In this document: piece by piece, positions 51,891-62,887 of the stretch | Numbering within the stretch: position 1 is the stretch's first letter | Layout of the letters: each line of letters opens with the position of its first letter | Source: Chondrus crispus | Taxonomy: Eukaryota > Rhodophyta > Florideophyceae > Gigartinales > Gigartinaceae | Direction of reading: 5' to 3' | Assembly (NCBI RefSeq): GCF_000350225.1 | Contig: NW_005179072.1 | Span: 96,781-160,780 of the forward strand | Length of the DNA stretch: 64,000 nucleotides | The notes under the pieces: generated by a model | The model's database searches: none | Told to the model about the DNA's origin: nothing | Seen by the model: the letters and a program-made list of their open reading frames with translations, nothing else | Translations under genes and position numbers: made by a program

Positions 51891-52715
51891 CTACGACTTT
51901 TTGCGTCGGGGAAGCGGAACAAATATGCTGATTTCGCACCATTCCGCAAACTGACCCTCGGTGGCACGCCTCTTGATTGCCGTAACAGCGATAGGAATTG
52001 AAAAGAGGAAGAACACTTTAGAGACAAACCAAGAAGAGACTGGCAGCAACATCTTGACTAGTCCTTCTGACCCTTGCCACGTAAGCAGACAAAGAGAGGT
52101 CCAAAAGAGCCATTCTCCGAAGTAGTTCGGAAACCTTGAGTATTTGAATAGCCCGACATCACAAGCAAGCTTCCTTGCAGCCTCCGGTTGTGCTTTGTTG
52201 AACTTGAGGAACGCAGTTTTCTGAACATCCGCGAGTACTTCTATCACTAAACCGATGGCACAGAGACCCATAGCCGCAATATCCACTGCACTAAGGGATG
52301 ACATCCGCGCCGAAGATGACATGCCAATCCAGACCGGGACCAACGTTAAAAAGACCCAGAGTGCCTGTGCGAAGCCCCAGCGTGCAGCGCGTTTAATAGA
52401 TCCGCGAAATATGTCCAAGCGAGAGTCACGAAAGCCTGCCTTGACCCGAGATCCTAAGAATGTGGACAAGCGAATTGCCCATATGGAAACTGCAAGGCAA
52501 AGGAATGACTGCCGCGCAGTCTGCGCGCTTGAAATGTAGTACAAAACGGTAAGCAGTAGGGCAAGGATGGTTGAATAGACATCTGCATATTCAATTGGAA
52601 ACGAAGAAGGTGCATAATGGCTCAGTAACGTAGGCGGTATCTCAAGGAGACTGACTGCACAAGCCGCAAACGCGAGAGGATATTGGGATATCGAAGCGAA
52701 GAGTTGGTCAGACAT
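51891..52715 (-). CDS. DUF1295 family membrane protein (steroid-reductase-like fold)
   Basis: From ATG 52715 (MSDQLFASISQYPLAFAA) the product has 274 residues; the frame extends three codons upstream from GTG only. Several hydrophobic segments (LLLTVLYYI, SFLCLAVSIWAI, FAQALWVFLTLVPVWI, IAAMGLCAIGLVIEVLAD, KVFFLFSIPIAVTAI) indicate a multi-pass membrane protein. The family signature KYSRFPNYFGEWLFW (about residues 190-205) is clear. DUF1295 proteins resemble the C-terminal domain of 5-alpha-steroid reductases and isoprenylcysteine methyltransferases and probably bind NADPH, but this subgroup's reaction is not established. Confidence 0.88.
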   Translation of the reverse strand: MSDQLFASISQYPLAFAACAVSLLEIPPTLLSHYAPSSFPIEYADVYSTILALLLTVLYYISSAQTARQSFLCLAVSIWAIRLSTFLGSRVKAGFRDSRLDIFRGSIKRAARWGFAQALWVFLTLVPVWIGMSSSARMSSLSAVDIAAMGLCAIGLVIEVLADVQKTAFLKFNKAQPEAARKLACDVGLFKYSRFPNYFGEWLFWTSLCLLTWQGSEGLVKMLLPVSSWFVSKVFFLFSIPIAVTAIKRRATEGQFAEWCEISIFVPLPRRKKS

Positions 52716-53039
52716 TGGGTTCACCGGACAGTGAAGAGAAACAAATATGTCTTGCAGCTCGTTAAAAAAGGATTCCCCATTTTACCAAACCTGCCTGTCA
52801 GAGACAATTAATTGACTGGAGCGAAGGCTTCGTGTGTGTTTTTGTTTTTTTGCCCTGCTGTCCACAGCTCGAGACAAAAAAAGGCAAACGCCGATAGCTT
52901 TATTTATGCACGGCGCCGGGGCTCATCGTAGGACATGCTGCTATATCCCAAATCCGCTCGGGATGAGGTTCTTATTGTAGACCGTCCGAATTCCGAAACT
53001 ACCGGGACACCATGTCTGCCTTGCCTTTGTCTTTACAAT
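52716..53039. other. Intergenic upstream of the DUF1295 gene
   Basis: About 320 bp, promoter side of the DUF1295 gene; no motif recognised. Confidence 0.35.
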
Positions 53040-53960
53040 TCGAGTCCATTCATGCTCATATGTCAAAAAGCTGGTGTCCATGGCTATGGCTCTCCACGAG
53101 TTTTTGGTATCCACAGCAAATATCTCTACTCATATCTCTGAGGTTCGTGAAAGGTTTCGAGACGTATCTCGCGAAGCCGAGAAAGCTGCTGCGATTGGCA
53201 GAGAGATAGAACAGAGCTATTCACAGTATCACATCCCGTTGAACTTTGCTGTGCTCCTGTGACGAATCCGCCGCCCACGCATGAAGCGATGTTCTGGCTG
53301 TGTCTCGATATGCATTCGAGGAGAACAGAATTGTTGCAGACGCATATCGAGAGCGGCATGTAGCTGCCCGGAACCTGTTCTTTGCTCTTTATGTCAAGGC
53401 GGTTGCAGGTAACGGAGTGAAGAAAGAAGAAGAAAGGGCAGATAGAACAAGAGATGTGGGGACCGCGTGGCGAGAGATCGGGAGAGGCTAATACAAATCC
53501 TGGCTGAGCTGCACGTGAAATATCTCAAGAGATCCTCTGAGGCAATGAGTCTACAGATAAGCTTTTTCCAGAATGAAGATTATTGCAAGGAGGCTACAGA
53601 TATATGCAGGTCATTGCACTGCCTCTCCAATATTCTCGAGGGTATCGCGTAGTTATGTGATAAGTTGGCTTTATGCTCCAGAGAACTGGCCGGAAGACGG
53701 TCAAGGTATGCACTTGGTCATGGATGCAGTGACAAAATGGGATTGCTTCAACCTTTGGCTTCAGCGGATGCCTGGCGTACCATCATTGTTGCAGAAAAGC
53801 TTTTTCTTGTTGATCATAGGGATGTGGGCCAACGTTTACAACGACTTCAAGAAGAATAGATAGAATGTATCGATCAGCTCTGTGAAGAATACACCGGAAA
53901 CGAATCGGATCCGTGTGCGCAGTGCCTAAATTCCAAAAGACTTGCACCATCAGTTGTGCA
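53040..53960 (+). pseudogene. Possible degraded or unresolved multi-exon gene
   Basis: Coding-like segments appear in turn in different plus-strand frames: STHISEVRERFRDVSREAEK near 53125, NRIVADAYRERHVAARNLFF near 53320, RLIQILAELHVKYLKRSSEA near 53480, and AEKLFLVDHRDVGQRLQRLQ near 53790, followed after an in-frame TAG by CIDQLCEEYTGNESDPCAQC. Several GT...AG pairs are possible, but I cannot find one set that gives a continuous frame. Either a pseudogene with frameshifts or a gene with short introns. No family recognised. Confidence 0.3.
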
Positions 53961-53999
53961 AAGCAGATCTGCTGAGATGAGTGTCTTCATCTCAAATGA

Positions 54000-56900
54000 T
54001 CACTGGTCCTGCGGGTCTTGTGAATACTTCGACAGCAATTTCCACACAGAGGACCCATTTGGTCCTGCACCTTTTTTCAAAAATGCTACCTTTTTTAACA
54101 GAGACTTAAAACCAGGCAGACCTTTCGGACTGCTGTCGACTCTAGCCTGAAACTGACCAACAATTGCAGCGGATGTACCATGGCCTCCGTTTTCTCGCAA
54201 AAATTGGATGATGTCCCTTAAGAGAGCACCGTTCTCCGATAAGTCGGGGTCCGCTGCACTCTTCGGGGTATCTAATCCAGTGCCTTCTCTCTGCTTGATT
54301 CTCTGCAACAAAGAAGCAGCTTTTGAGCTACCGACACCACTCGCTGGTCTTGAACTCACAAACCCTGCCAATCCCGATTTTCCCGTCCATGTTGGCACTC
54401 CGACGTTGTCTCGCCTTCGGCGACGTGCTGACCGTTTTAACTCTTCCACCGCTTTGGCAGCAATTTGATCAGCCTCATACTCTACCAGCTTGTGATCCTT
54501 TCCATCCGTTCCTGCCTTCAAAACTTCGTCATGATTAATTGTGCTGTGAAGCACGCCCTCCCCAGAATCATCTAATAAGGTATTCAGCAGTTGAGCGTTG
54601 CCCTCTTCCCCGTTATCATCATCATCAACAGATTTTTGCCCAGTTGCTGCCTTAGAAGCCTGGATTTCGGATGTCTCATCTCCTTCGACGCCCGTCCTTT
54701 CCTTCGCAGTAGTTCCCGCGAAAATATCGCCAGTTTCAGTCCCCTTCTCTAAATCGTCGCTAAGTGTAAAGAGATCCCGCATATCTTTAGGCTTGAAGAA
54801 ACGACGCTGCCGTGGATCGTTGAGAACCTTATTCGTCAAAAATTGCTTGTAAATCTGTTCGCAGAAACCGGAAGAAGAAGGTTTTTGTACGCTGCGTAAG
54901 TCCTAGGAAGCCATGCCCCTACATCGAGAGGTTTCACGTGTCAACCCGATACATGGTTCGAGCGCTGAAGCTTACCTGACGATGGTATATTTTCTCTTCT
55001 ATGGTACCCGTTGTAATCAACCGATAAATCGTTACTGGACGAGTTTGTCCGACTCTCCACGCTCTTTCTCGAGCTTGCAAATCCGTGCTTGGGTTCCAAT
55101 CAGGATCATAAAGGACGACACGGTCAGCACCAGTCAGATTGACACCCAAGCCTCCAACCCTTGTTGTGAGCAAGAAAATGAAGACATCTGAATCTGTATT
55201 GAACTTGTCAATCAGATACATTCGGGAACCCACAGCTGTTGTGCCATCCATCCTTAGACTGGAATATCCGTTATCATTAACAAATTCTTCCAGAATATCC
55301 AACATTGTCCTGGTTTGGCTAAACAATAAGACCCTACTTCCAGCCTTTTTCCAAGCAGAGAGTACCTTTTCCAATACTAGCATTTTGCCTGACCTCCGCC
55401 AGTTTCCATAGTCCTCGGGGATTTCTTCACCTTCTTTTTGTGAAAACGTTGCTATTCGAGGGGCAATACGATCCTTCTTTTTTGCGAGACTTTTGGCTGA
55501 GTGGTTTCTACCTTCATTGCTCTCTAAGGGAATGTCTGGATGGTTACAAATTTTGCGGAGTGCTGTGACTGCATACAAGAGGTTCAGTTTCCCCGACAAA
55601 ACTTGACGGACCGCCCGAGATCGGAGAAAGGTTTTGTACTTTTCTCTTTGTTCCGAACAGAGCTTGACAAACAAAATTTGCTCGTTCTTTTCTGGAAGTT
55701 GAGTCGCAACGTCTCTTTTCATCCTTCGCAGAAGGTAAGGAGATATCAAATCGCGTAAAACAACAGAACATTTGTATGCAGTGTGAACCTGAGCCTTGCT
55801 TGCTGTAGAGTATCCGCCCATCGTGATGGGTATAATAAATTGAGCGTGGAAAACGGGGAGTGTGCCAAGTTTTCCCGGAAACACAAAGTCAAACAGGCTC
55901 CACAACTCCTTCAGATGATTTTGCAAAGGAGACCCACTCACAATTATGCGGTGAGGCGTGTCGAATCTCTTGCAGACAAGAGTGATTTCGGCGTCCGGTG
56001 ACTTCATTTTATGACCCTCATCCGCAATGACATAGTCGAATTTGTCAAGCAACGCGTCATGGTTCTTACGCACTTGTTCATAGCTGGTTATCAACACACC
56101 ATGCTTATTGCCGATCACATCTTCAAGAATGGCGTCTGGGTCGTATCGCGGCATTCCAGAACGCCTACGTCGTTTTCTGCCTTTATGGTTCTGGTCTTGG
56201 GAATGGTGAAGTATTCTCACCCGGAACCGAGGCCACCAAGTTCGAAATTCGCGATACCACTGACGAAGCACTGTTGCTGGTGCCAAAACGATCGCAGACC
56301 CTTTCAGTTTGCCGCTGTAATTGAGTGCTGCGAGAAAGGCAACGATCTGAACGGTCTTTCCTAAACCCATCTCGTCTCCCAGGATTGCTCCTGTTCCTTG
56401 CATGTGAAGCTCCCACAGCCATTGCACCTGCCAGTCAGAAGAAGGTATATATTGTCAGAAACAATGCCGGTGCATGGATAGGAAGAAAATGAAGAAACCT
56501 TCAGCGACAACATCTGCTTACTCCAGTTTTTTGGTAATCAAAGAGCTTATCATATATCGAGGCCGGTATTCGTATCCCGCCATCCAATTCAATCTCCTCT
56601 GTCGAATCTAGCTTCCAGTCATCGCCTTCAGGAAGTTGCGGGCCCTCATCCACTTCAGGCGTATCGCTCCGACCTGGAATTTCGTCGTCTGCGTCATCTA
56701 CAATGTCGTGAAACGACGCAGAGTTCGGTGATCTTTTGCGCTTCTTCGCTCCTTCAGGCTTCCACTCTAACTCATCGGCAAGGCTGTCGTCTGACTCATC
56801 CGGTTTGTACTCATCCCCACCACTGCCAGAATCGCTAGTCGGTCGTCGTCTCTTTGCTACAGGTTTCGCACGTGCTGCACTGGTTTCTGGATGAACACCG

Positions 56901-57571
56901 TCCGACTCACCCTCGCTCGCAATTAAGCTAGGCTGCTCAGCAGCAATTGGGCCCGCACGATATCTACCAGACGATGTAGGCAATGTGACAGGGTCCACAT
57001 TGCCATCACTGGCAGATGCATCAGCGCTTTCTACGTGTGGCGGGAAAACAGTGCCGTCGACACCCGCGACAGGGGCTGAAAACTCAACATCACCGAGTTT
57101 CGTCCTCCTTCTCCGGACCGGGTTCCTCGCTTGCGTGGCGCCAGGGTTCTGTGCTTCAAAAGGAGTGAGTTTGCCAGTCCTGATCAAAAAGTCGGTATCT
57201 CGCTCACCCTCTTCCTTATGCACGACCGTCCCTGCGGGGTCCTTCCCCCTGCCCTCCTGGCCGCGGTCTCTAATCTCATCTCTAGCCTGGGCGGCCTCAA
57301 TAATGCGCTTGCGTTTTGCCTTGATAGTGTCAATGCGGGCGCGCACGGCCTTGATTTGGCGGTTGGCATGCGTGGAAAATCGGCCAGCGCTGAGGATACG
57401 CTCCTGCTTGAGCAGGGCGGAGAGCTGGGTGTCGTGGTCGCGGAGAAGGCGCGCTCGCTCCTCGGCCTCGGCCTTGGACGCGTTGGCCTCGGCGGTGGCG
57501 AGCACGGAGTGCTCGACGGCCGCGACGTCGGACGCCCGCACATCCAGGCCGGCGAGAGGGGAGTCTGGCAT
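54000..57571 (-). CDS. ERCC6: CSB/RAD26 SNF2-family ATPase, transcription-coupled repair
   Basis: Three exons: 57571-56522, 56427-54976 and 54854-54000; introns of 94 and 121 nt, both phase 0 with GTAAGC donors. The product has 1118 residues, close to yeast Rad26. The start at 57571 ([12 protein letters not shown]) is the first sensible ATG; the upstream frame opens only at GTG. The N-terminus has a coiled coil and acidic/NLS-like stretches. The helicase core has GDEMGLGKT (Lys374), ADEGH (486-489), [20 protein letters not shown] and [14 protein letters not shown] with [11 protein letters not shown]. Splicing restores [18 protein letters not shown], a CSB hallmark. The C-terminus is a winged-helix-like domain ([14 protein letters not shown]). 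It would remodel chromatin at stalled RNA polymerase II in the nucleus. Confidence 0.94.
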
Positions 57572-59840
57572 GGCGTACGGAGGGGCGATGAGGTCGGGAT
57601 GTGGGATGAGGTGGGTTGCGCGGATGAAGGGATAAGATGAAGGGATAAGATGAAGGGAGAAGATGAAAGGAGACGATGAAGGGCCAGGGTCGGTGTCTGG
57701 TGCTCGTATCTCTCTGTGCATTGCAGGTCGCGCAGAATTGACCTTGTTGTGCCTTGCAAGCTGAGTGGTCCTGGCATGATGTATTGGACAGATGATGTGC
57801 GACTCAAAAACGGTGCATGTTAAGACACACCCTCCTGTGTGCCTGTGTGCCGTGCGGTGACTCAAATTAAGGCCAAGACCGCATCCCTCCCCTTTGAAAA
57901 CGGCGTGTCTGGTGTATGGCATGGTTGGACACTTGGCGCTTTTCATTTCTTCTTCACAAAAGTGCGTCACTGTAGAAAGTAACTGTGAATATTCCGAATC
58001 TGCAAAGGCTCTTCAGCCGGGCCCTCATATAGTGCACATCTATGTAGAGGATGTTTCAGTTTTGCGCACGGGCAGGACGGCCTGCAGTTATGAGAAGGGC
58101 TTTGTGGTATGATATGGCACTGTTGAGAGGCACAGTACCCTTAAGGGTACAGTACAGGTACGCGGAGTAAGGCGCACCCCTTCCAAATGCCAAAGCGGCG
58201 TCTGGTGCAGAGGGAGGCCTTGCTTCATTAATCTTCTCTTTTTGTTCTTCTGCAGCATTCAACAGATCAAAATTTGCCAAGTACTGCTACCCATACACTT
58301 CCTTTAGAAATGCGGTCAGGCTGTCAAGGTATAGACCTTCTTCAAGAAGAATGCAATCAGATGCCACCACTTGACTCTCCGCTTATCCCCCTTATTGAGG
58401 ATAAGTAAGTTGTTGAAGTATTGAGGCGTGTAGTAAATCTCCACGTGCTTGGTGGCAACGATTCCACGCAAACCACAACACTGAGAGAGAGCCTCGCCCG
58501 CCTTTTCACGATTCAAGTTCAGTCACAGAGTTGTATTCGGAGTCAGGGAGCCTGGATATCTTCACAGATGTGTGCAGGAGGCCAAACAGCACTGTGGCAC
58601 GTGTCCACGTCGAATCTTTGGATGTTGGTGACAAGCTGAAATAGGGCGCCTTGTGTAGATGCTGGCCCCACTCACTTCAGCTTTACTGCGCGACCCCCAT
58701 CCCCTGTATGGGTACTGTAACTTGTGGCAACCGGCGGGTTCGAAGTTCCTCGCGAGCGAGCGTGGACGACGTCGGCGGGCGAGGGAGGCGCGCGCGCAGG
58801 GAGGAAGCGAGGACGAGGGTCTCTCTGAAGGGCGGCTCCGTTGGCGATGCTCCCCGAACCGATGATCCCCGCCTCTGGGGATCTGTCGGGGGCTGCCTTT
58901 ATTATCGCAAGGCTAACTGTCGCGCGCGGTAGTGGCATTTCGCTTCGCTCTTGAAACGAAAGGCTGGCAGGGGCCGCTCTCCGTCTCACAGCACTGGGCC
59001 CTTGGCCGGACCACCGATGTGCCTGACACGACGGAGCCCTCCCCCGCACTACACCTCGGGCCTTCACGCATCCGGTCGCCTCGAGTAGACCAGAGCGCCC
59101 TTGCCCGCGAGGCACGTCGACCGGATGCGATCGACGAAGAGCCGCAGCGCGACGCAGGTCGGTACAAACTGTAAGGGCAGAGCTATCCTCAGAACCCCGC
59201 TGAGACTGAATCGCGAGCCGAATCGCGAGCCGAATCGCGAGCCGAAGCAAGTAGCACATCCCAACCCGAAACCCCACCATCCAGTTTGAAGGACGTCGCA
59301 CAATGCTGCGCCACTCTAGAGGCCACTGCCCTAAAATTGCTGTGCGCGATTCACATGCCTCACAGCATATTCGACATGCACGCCGCTTGCATTTTGTCTC
59401 TTTGAAATCGCCAAAGCCGTCAAGGCAAACAGCAGAAGTAGAGTTGGATACTGGGATACTTCGATAGTGCTGCCTTTAAAACCAAACACGCGCTTGTTTC
59501 GAAAGTTGCATCAAGCGCATGTGCCGATTTGTCGCTCATTTGAAGCCCCTGCGCGTACGTGCACTAAATGAGAGGGCCTTCTATACGCCACGAATCACAG
59601 CATGCCATCATCGGCCAAATTGGGCCATGCGTGGGCACGGCGCACCTCTAGTTAAAACCATGCCTTTCCATCCAGGGCGAACGTGCTCATCTCTCTTGCC
59701 CCGTCTCGCTTTGATTGCAATCAGCCGACCTCTCCAGGGTCCGAAACCCTCCCTGTCAACAAACCCGCGATGGTCCCCGCTTCCCGACGCTAGCATTCTC
59801 CCTAGAAGCCCCATCAACCCGTCCGCGGCCCACCCCCGCA
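57572..59840. other. Intergenic, with a Tigger-type end and a 12-bp minisatellite
   Basis: About 2.3 kb without a supported gene. It holds the palindrome GTACCCTTAAGGGTAC near 58133, a Tigger-type right end (TGCGCGACCCCCATCCCCTG then TA) ending at 58706, and three perfect copies of GAATCGCGAGCC at 59208-59243. The GC-rich segment 58740-59160 is open in several frames but shows no domain. Confidence 0.5.
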
Positions 59841-60245
59841 ATGTCCGTCATGCCCACCGGCGGCGGCCCTCAGCGACCCAACTATCACGCCAACCAAAAT
59901 GCATTAACTTTCATGTAAGTTCACAGACCCCGCCCGACCGCCCCCCACCTCGTCAATCCCCCGATCCCTGCTAACCACCTTGCTCTCCCCCACCGCAGTC
60001 GAATCATCGGCAACATCGCCGGCGGCTGCGTCGCCGGGCTGCTGGGTCTAACCGGCAAGGATGGCGCCGCCTTCTACCTGGCCCTTTCTGCCATGATCTC
60101 CAGCACGCTGCTCATGAAGACCGCCTTCCAACCGTACAAATTCCTCTCCTCCCCGACCACGCAAATTCTCCTCACGGGCGTCTTCGATCGCAACGCCATC
60201 CTCACCTACGTCCTCTTCTGGACCATGCTCTTCTCCTTCCGCTGA
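59841..60245 (+). CDS. EMC6: ER membrane protein complex subunit 6
   Basis: Exons 59841-59914 and 59999-60245 (84-nt intron, GTAAGT donor) give 106 residues. The splice restores NALTF-IRIIGNIAGG, matching the start of the EMC6 core. Three hydrophobic segments follow (CVAGLLGLTG, FYLALSAMISSTLLM, AILTYVLFWTMLF), and the conserved LTYVLFWT near the C-terminus is the clearest signature. EMC6 is a core transmembrane subunit of the complex that inserts tail-anchored and multi-pass proteins into the ER. Its stop is only 38 bp from the stop of the next, convergent gene. Confidence 0.9.
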
Positions 60246-60283
60246 CCCGTCTCCGCCAGCGCGCATTCGTCCCACCCGGCCGC

Positions 60284-60949
60284 TCATTTCACCCCGCCCT
60301 CGCTCGCCTTGATGCACATTTTCTTGTAGTCGTTCAGTTCGTCGGCAAGTTTACCTAGGCGCTTCTGCTTGCTCTCCGCGCTTCGCGCCTCCTCAAGAAA
60401 TTCGTACGCCACACTTAAGTCTTCGATTTCCACATCCAGTCGCTTTTCCTCTTCTTCCATCTTCCGAATCGCCTCTGTGCTGCTCCGCAGTCGCGCAAAC
60501 ACCGCATTGAGAAACTTTTCGTTTCCATCCTGTCGCCGCAGCCCCATTGACGCCACGTCGACCTCCACATCCCTCACGCCAAACTCTTCGCCCCATCGAG
60601 CGGCGACGCGCAGCGTGTGTCCTTCTTCGCTCGCCCCGTTCTCTCTGCCTTGCGTCACGACGCGAGCAGAGCCTTTCGATTCGGGGTCCGCCGGGTTGTT
60701 TGGCGCGTCCAACACCTGCCGTACTTTCTGAAAGATCGTCCCTGCGTCTATCCCCGCTAACGAAGCGTCAGATGGCGTTGTGAGCGTCGTGCGGGTAGCC
60801 TTGCCTGTGAACGAGTTGCTGCCATCGGTTAGATGGATCGACGCGTCGTCGGCAGCGTTGTTGAGCAAGAAAAGGCTGCGGTAGTTTGTGCCTTTGCTCT
60901 TATCAGGAATATTCCCGCACCAACTCCATGCTCTTGAATCGCTCGTCAT
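60284..60949 (-). CDS. Small coiled-coil protein, PAXX/XRCC4-like layout
   Basis: A 221-residue frame from a true ATG (MTSDSRAWSW). The layout is a beta-rich head (RSLFLLNN, then ASIHLTDGSNSFTGKATR, then HTLRVAARWGEEFGVRDVEV) with a helix between strands (GTIFQKVRQVL), followed by a long charged coil (STEAIRKMEEEEKRLDVEI onward). XRCC4-superfamily proteins (XRCC4, XLF, PAXX) share exactly this order, and the LTDG...W/F-TG pattern resembles theirs. Similarity is by eye and weak. Upstream exons may exist, because the minus strand stays open to 61208 in another frame. If right, it would act in DNA end joining. Confidence 0.5.
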   Translation of the reverse strand: MTSDSRAWSWCGNIPDKSKGTNYRSLFLLNNAADDASIHLTDGSNSFTGKATRTTLTTPSDASLAGIDAGTIFQKVRQVLDAPNNPADPESKGSARVVTQGRENGASEEGHTLRVAARWGEEFGVRDVEVDVASMGLRRQDGNEKFLNAVFARLRSSTEAIRKMEEEEKRLDVEIEDLSVAYEFLEEARSAESKQKRLGKLADELNDYKKMCIKASEGGVK

Positions 60950-60990
60950 CTTTCTGTGGGTTGCAAAGCACGTATGCCAAGGCTCGCTTC

Positions 60991-61048
60991 AAATCTTGGA
61001 TAAAGTGGAGTGCCAGGGTAAAGTGACTCTCCACTTTATCCAAGATTT
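60991..61048. repeat. 20-bp perfect inverted repeat
   Basis: AAATCTTGGATAAAGTGGAG at 60991-61010 and its complement at 61029-61048, with an 18-nt loop. It lies in the spacer upstream of the coiled-coil gene, within a minus-strand frame (60903-61208) of unknown status. Confidence 0.8.
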
Positions 61049-61208
61049 TGAAGAAAGACCCACCCTTACATGCCTGGGCCGCCTTCACCGCCATCCGCCA
61101 GGTGCTGTAGCTCGTGGCCGGCTCAATGACGTCATCCCTCGAAAATTCGATTTGGAGACGACTTCTGATTGGCACGCTCAGATTTTCAGGAGGGTTGTTT
61201 TTATCCAC

Positions 61209-61559
61209 AGACCAAACTCGTCCAGGACTAAATCTGCTTCACACATCGCGACTCAGGCTCCCCGCCTTCATATTAAGCAAATGTGCAAGCTTAGAATGGC
61301 ATGCATGTATGCATTTCATTGCAATTCTCTGCTGACCTCATGCTCGGTACATGTCCCGCCGCCGAAACATATCTGCCGAGACTGGAGATATTTCTTGTTT
61401 GGTTTCAGAATAGAAAGCGAGAGGTTGCTGTCCAGTAGTGCTCTACGCACTACTCGTTCTGTCCAGTTGAGCAAACACCTGCTTTGTTTTATCCGAGGAA
61501 GGCACAGGCAAAGCGGAAGTTGCAACCAAATTTGCGCGTGAGCTCGTTCCCTATACAGA
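61209..61559. promoter_or_regulatory. Upstream region of the HAD phosphatase gene
   Basis: About 350 bp, likely promoter of the phosphatase (rightward) and perhaps of the leftward coiled-coil gene. No motif recognised. Confidence 0.35.
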
Positions 61560-62887
61560 ATGACAGTTTTTGTGCAACCCATCTCCGTCAGTCGTGCTCG
61601 TGCGCACCGCAGTCTTCTCTCGAGAAGGTGGGGCTGTGTTCCGCTTTGTGCCAAGAATAAGCGCCCCGCACGAGTTTGTATTGTCTCACAAGTATCCTCA
61701 AACGCACGTGGAGATAGAGCTAAGGCCTTCAACCTTATTCGACTTATGGCTTGTGACATGGTAAGCATGACACACTTCGTGCCGACCGCTTGGTGACGAG
61801 GACACCGGAAATCACGTCAAACTGCATCTAACTAACTTTTCGCGACCGTTCTCCACGACTAAAGGATGGTACAATACTCAACGCCAGCACTGACATATCG
61901 GAGCGTAATAAGCAAGCTGTGAGAAGGCTCCTAGATGAGACGGACGTTATGTTTGTACCGGCGACTGGAAAGTCTCGAGCAGGTGCTCTCAAATCCATGG
62001 CCGACGTCGGTGACTATCTCAACGACAGGAATCCTGGCGGATGCCCTGGTGTCTATTTACAAGGGCTTATTGTTTTTGGGGAGAATGGTGATGTCGTGTA
62101 TGAGAACAAGTGTGCGGACATGTTGGCGCAGAGAACTGTCGATATCGCGAAAGAACTTGGCCTGTCACTGATTGCGTACAGCAGGGATGATATTTTATGC
62201 GAGAGAACAGACAAGTTTGTGGATTTGATACCGAGTTATAAGGTAGGAAGCGCGCGCTTTGGACAGGCTAGAAGAAGCGAATATGTGGGAAATTCCATAT
62301 ACTGACCGGCTCTTGTTTGTGTGATGGCCAATTGTTTGCTGAACCAGGAACCTTCCCCACTTGCGATTGGCGACTGGGGCGATGCGATAGGCAAGCGACC
62401 GTTGAACAAGTTTATCTATATGGCAGAGCCGTCGCATATCGATGAGATACGGCCAATCGTGGCCGAGCGTATTGGAAATCTGGGTCATTTGACACAAGCA
62501 CAAAGCAACATGCTGGAGGTGTTGCCACCCAACGCTTCAAAAGGAAACGGCGTGAGGCGCCTCTTGAACAGTCTGCAAATCGCCCCGGAACATGTGATGG
62601 CAATCGGGGATGCCGAAAATGTAAGACACACGCCAAAAGCCATCCTTCAAAGAGAAAGGCGCAACGACAAAAAGATACAGAGAAATTCTGACACGTTTTT
62701 TTTTCTTTCCTACTTTGAACAGGACCTCGAGATGCTCGAAATGGTAGGTTTCTCTTGTGCAGTTGCGAATGCGCTGCCATCCGTAAAGAAGGTTGCCAAA
62801 TACACAGATTTCAGTAGCAACGTCGACGACGGAGTTGCGGAGGCTATCGAGCAGTTTTTCCTTTCAAGAGTTAACGTGCCAAGATAG
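61560..62887 (+). CDS. Cof-type HAD phosphatase, organelle-targeted
   Basis: Four exons: 61560-61760, 61865-62242, 62348-62620 and 62723-62887, with introns of 104, 105 and 102 nt, all phase 0. The 338-residue product begins with a Ser/Arg-rich presequence (MTVFVQPISVSRARAHRSLL). Splicing of exons 1 and 2 creates the HAD nucleophile motif LMACDM-DGTIL (Asp66, Asp68). Motif II is VPATGKSR, motif III the Lys of ASKGNGVRRLL, and motif IV GDAEN-DLEML is again made by splicing. The large cap between motifs II and III marks subclass IIB (Cof/YwpJ type), which dephosphorylate small metabolites such as sugar phosphates. Substrate unknown. Confidence 0.9.

Noticed and set aside
57572..57970. N-terminal extension of the CSB frame
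   Set aside because: It opens at GTG, is compositionally unlike the protein and contains transit-like junk; ATG 57571 gives a sensible start.
58730..58760. GGTTCGAAGTTCC resembling a tRNA T-loop
   Set aside because: Flanking stems do not pair and no anticodon arm is found.
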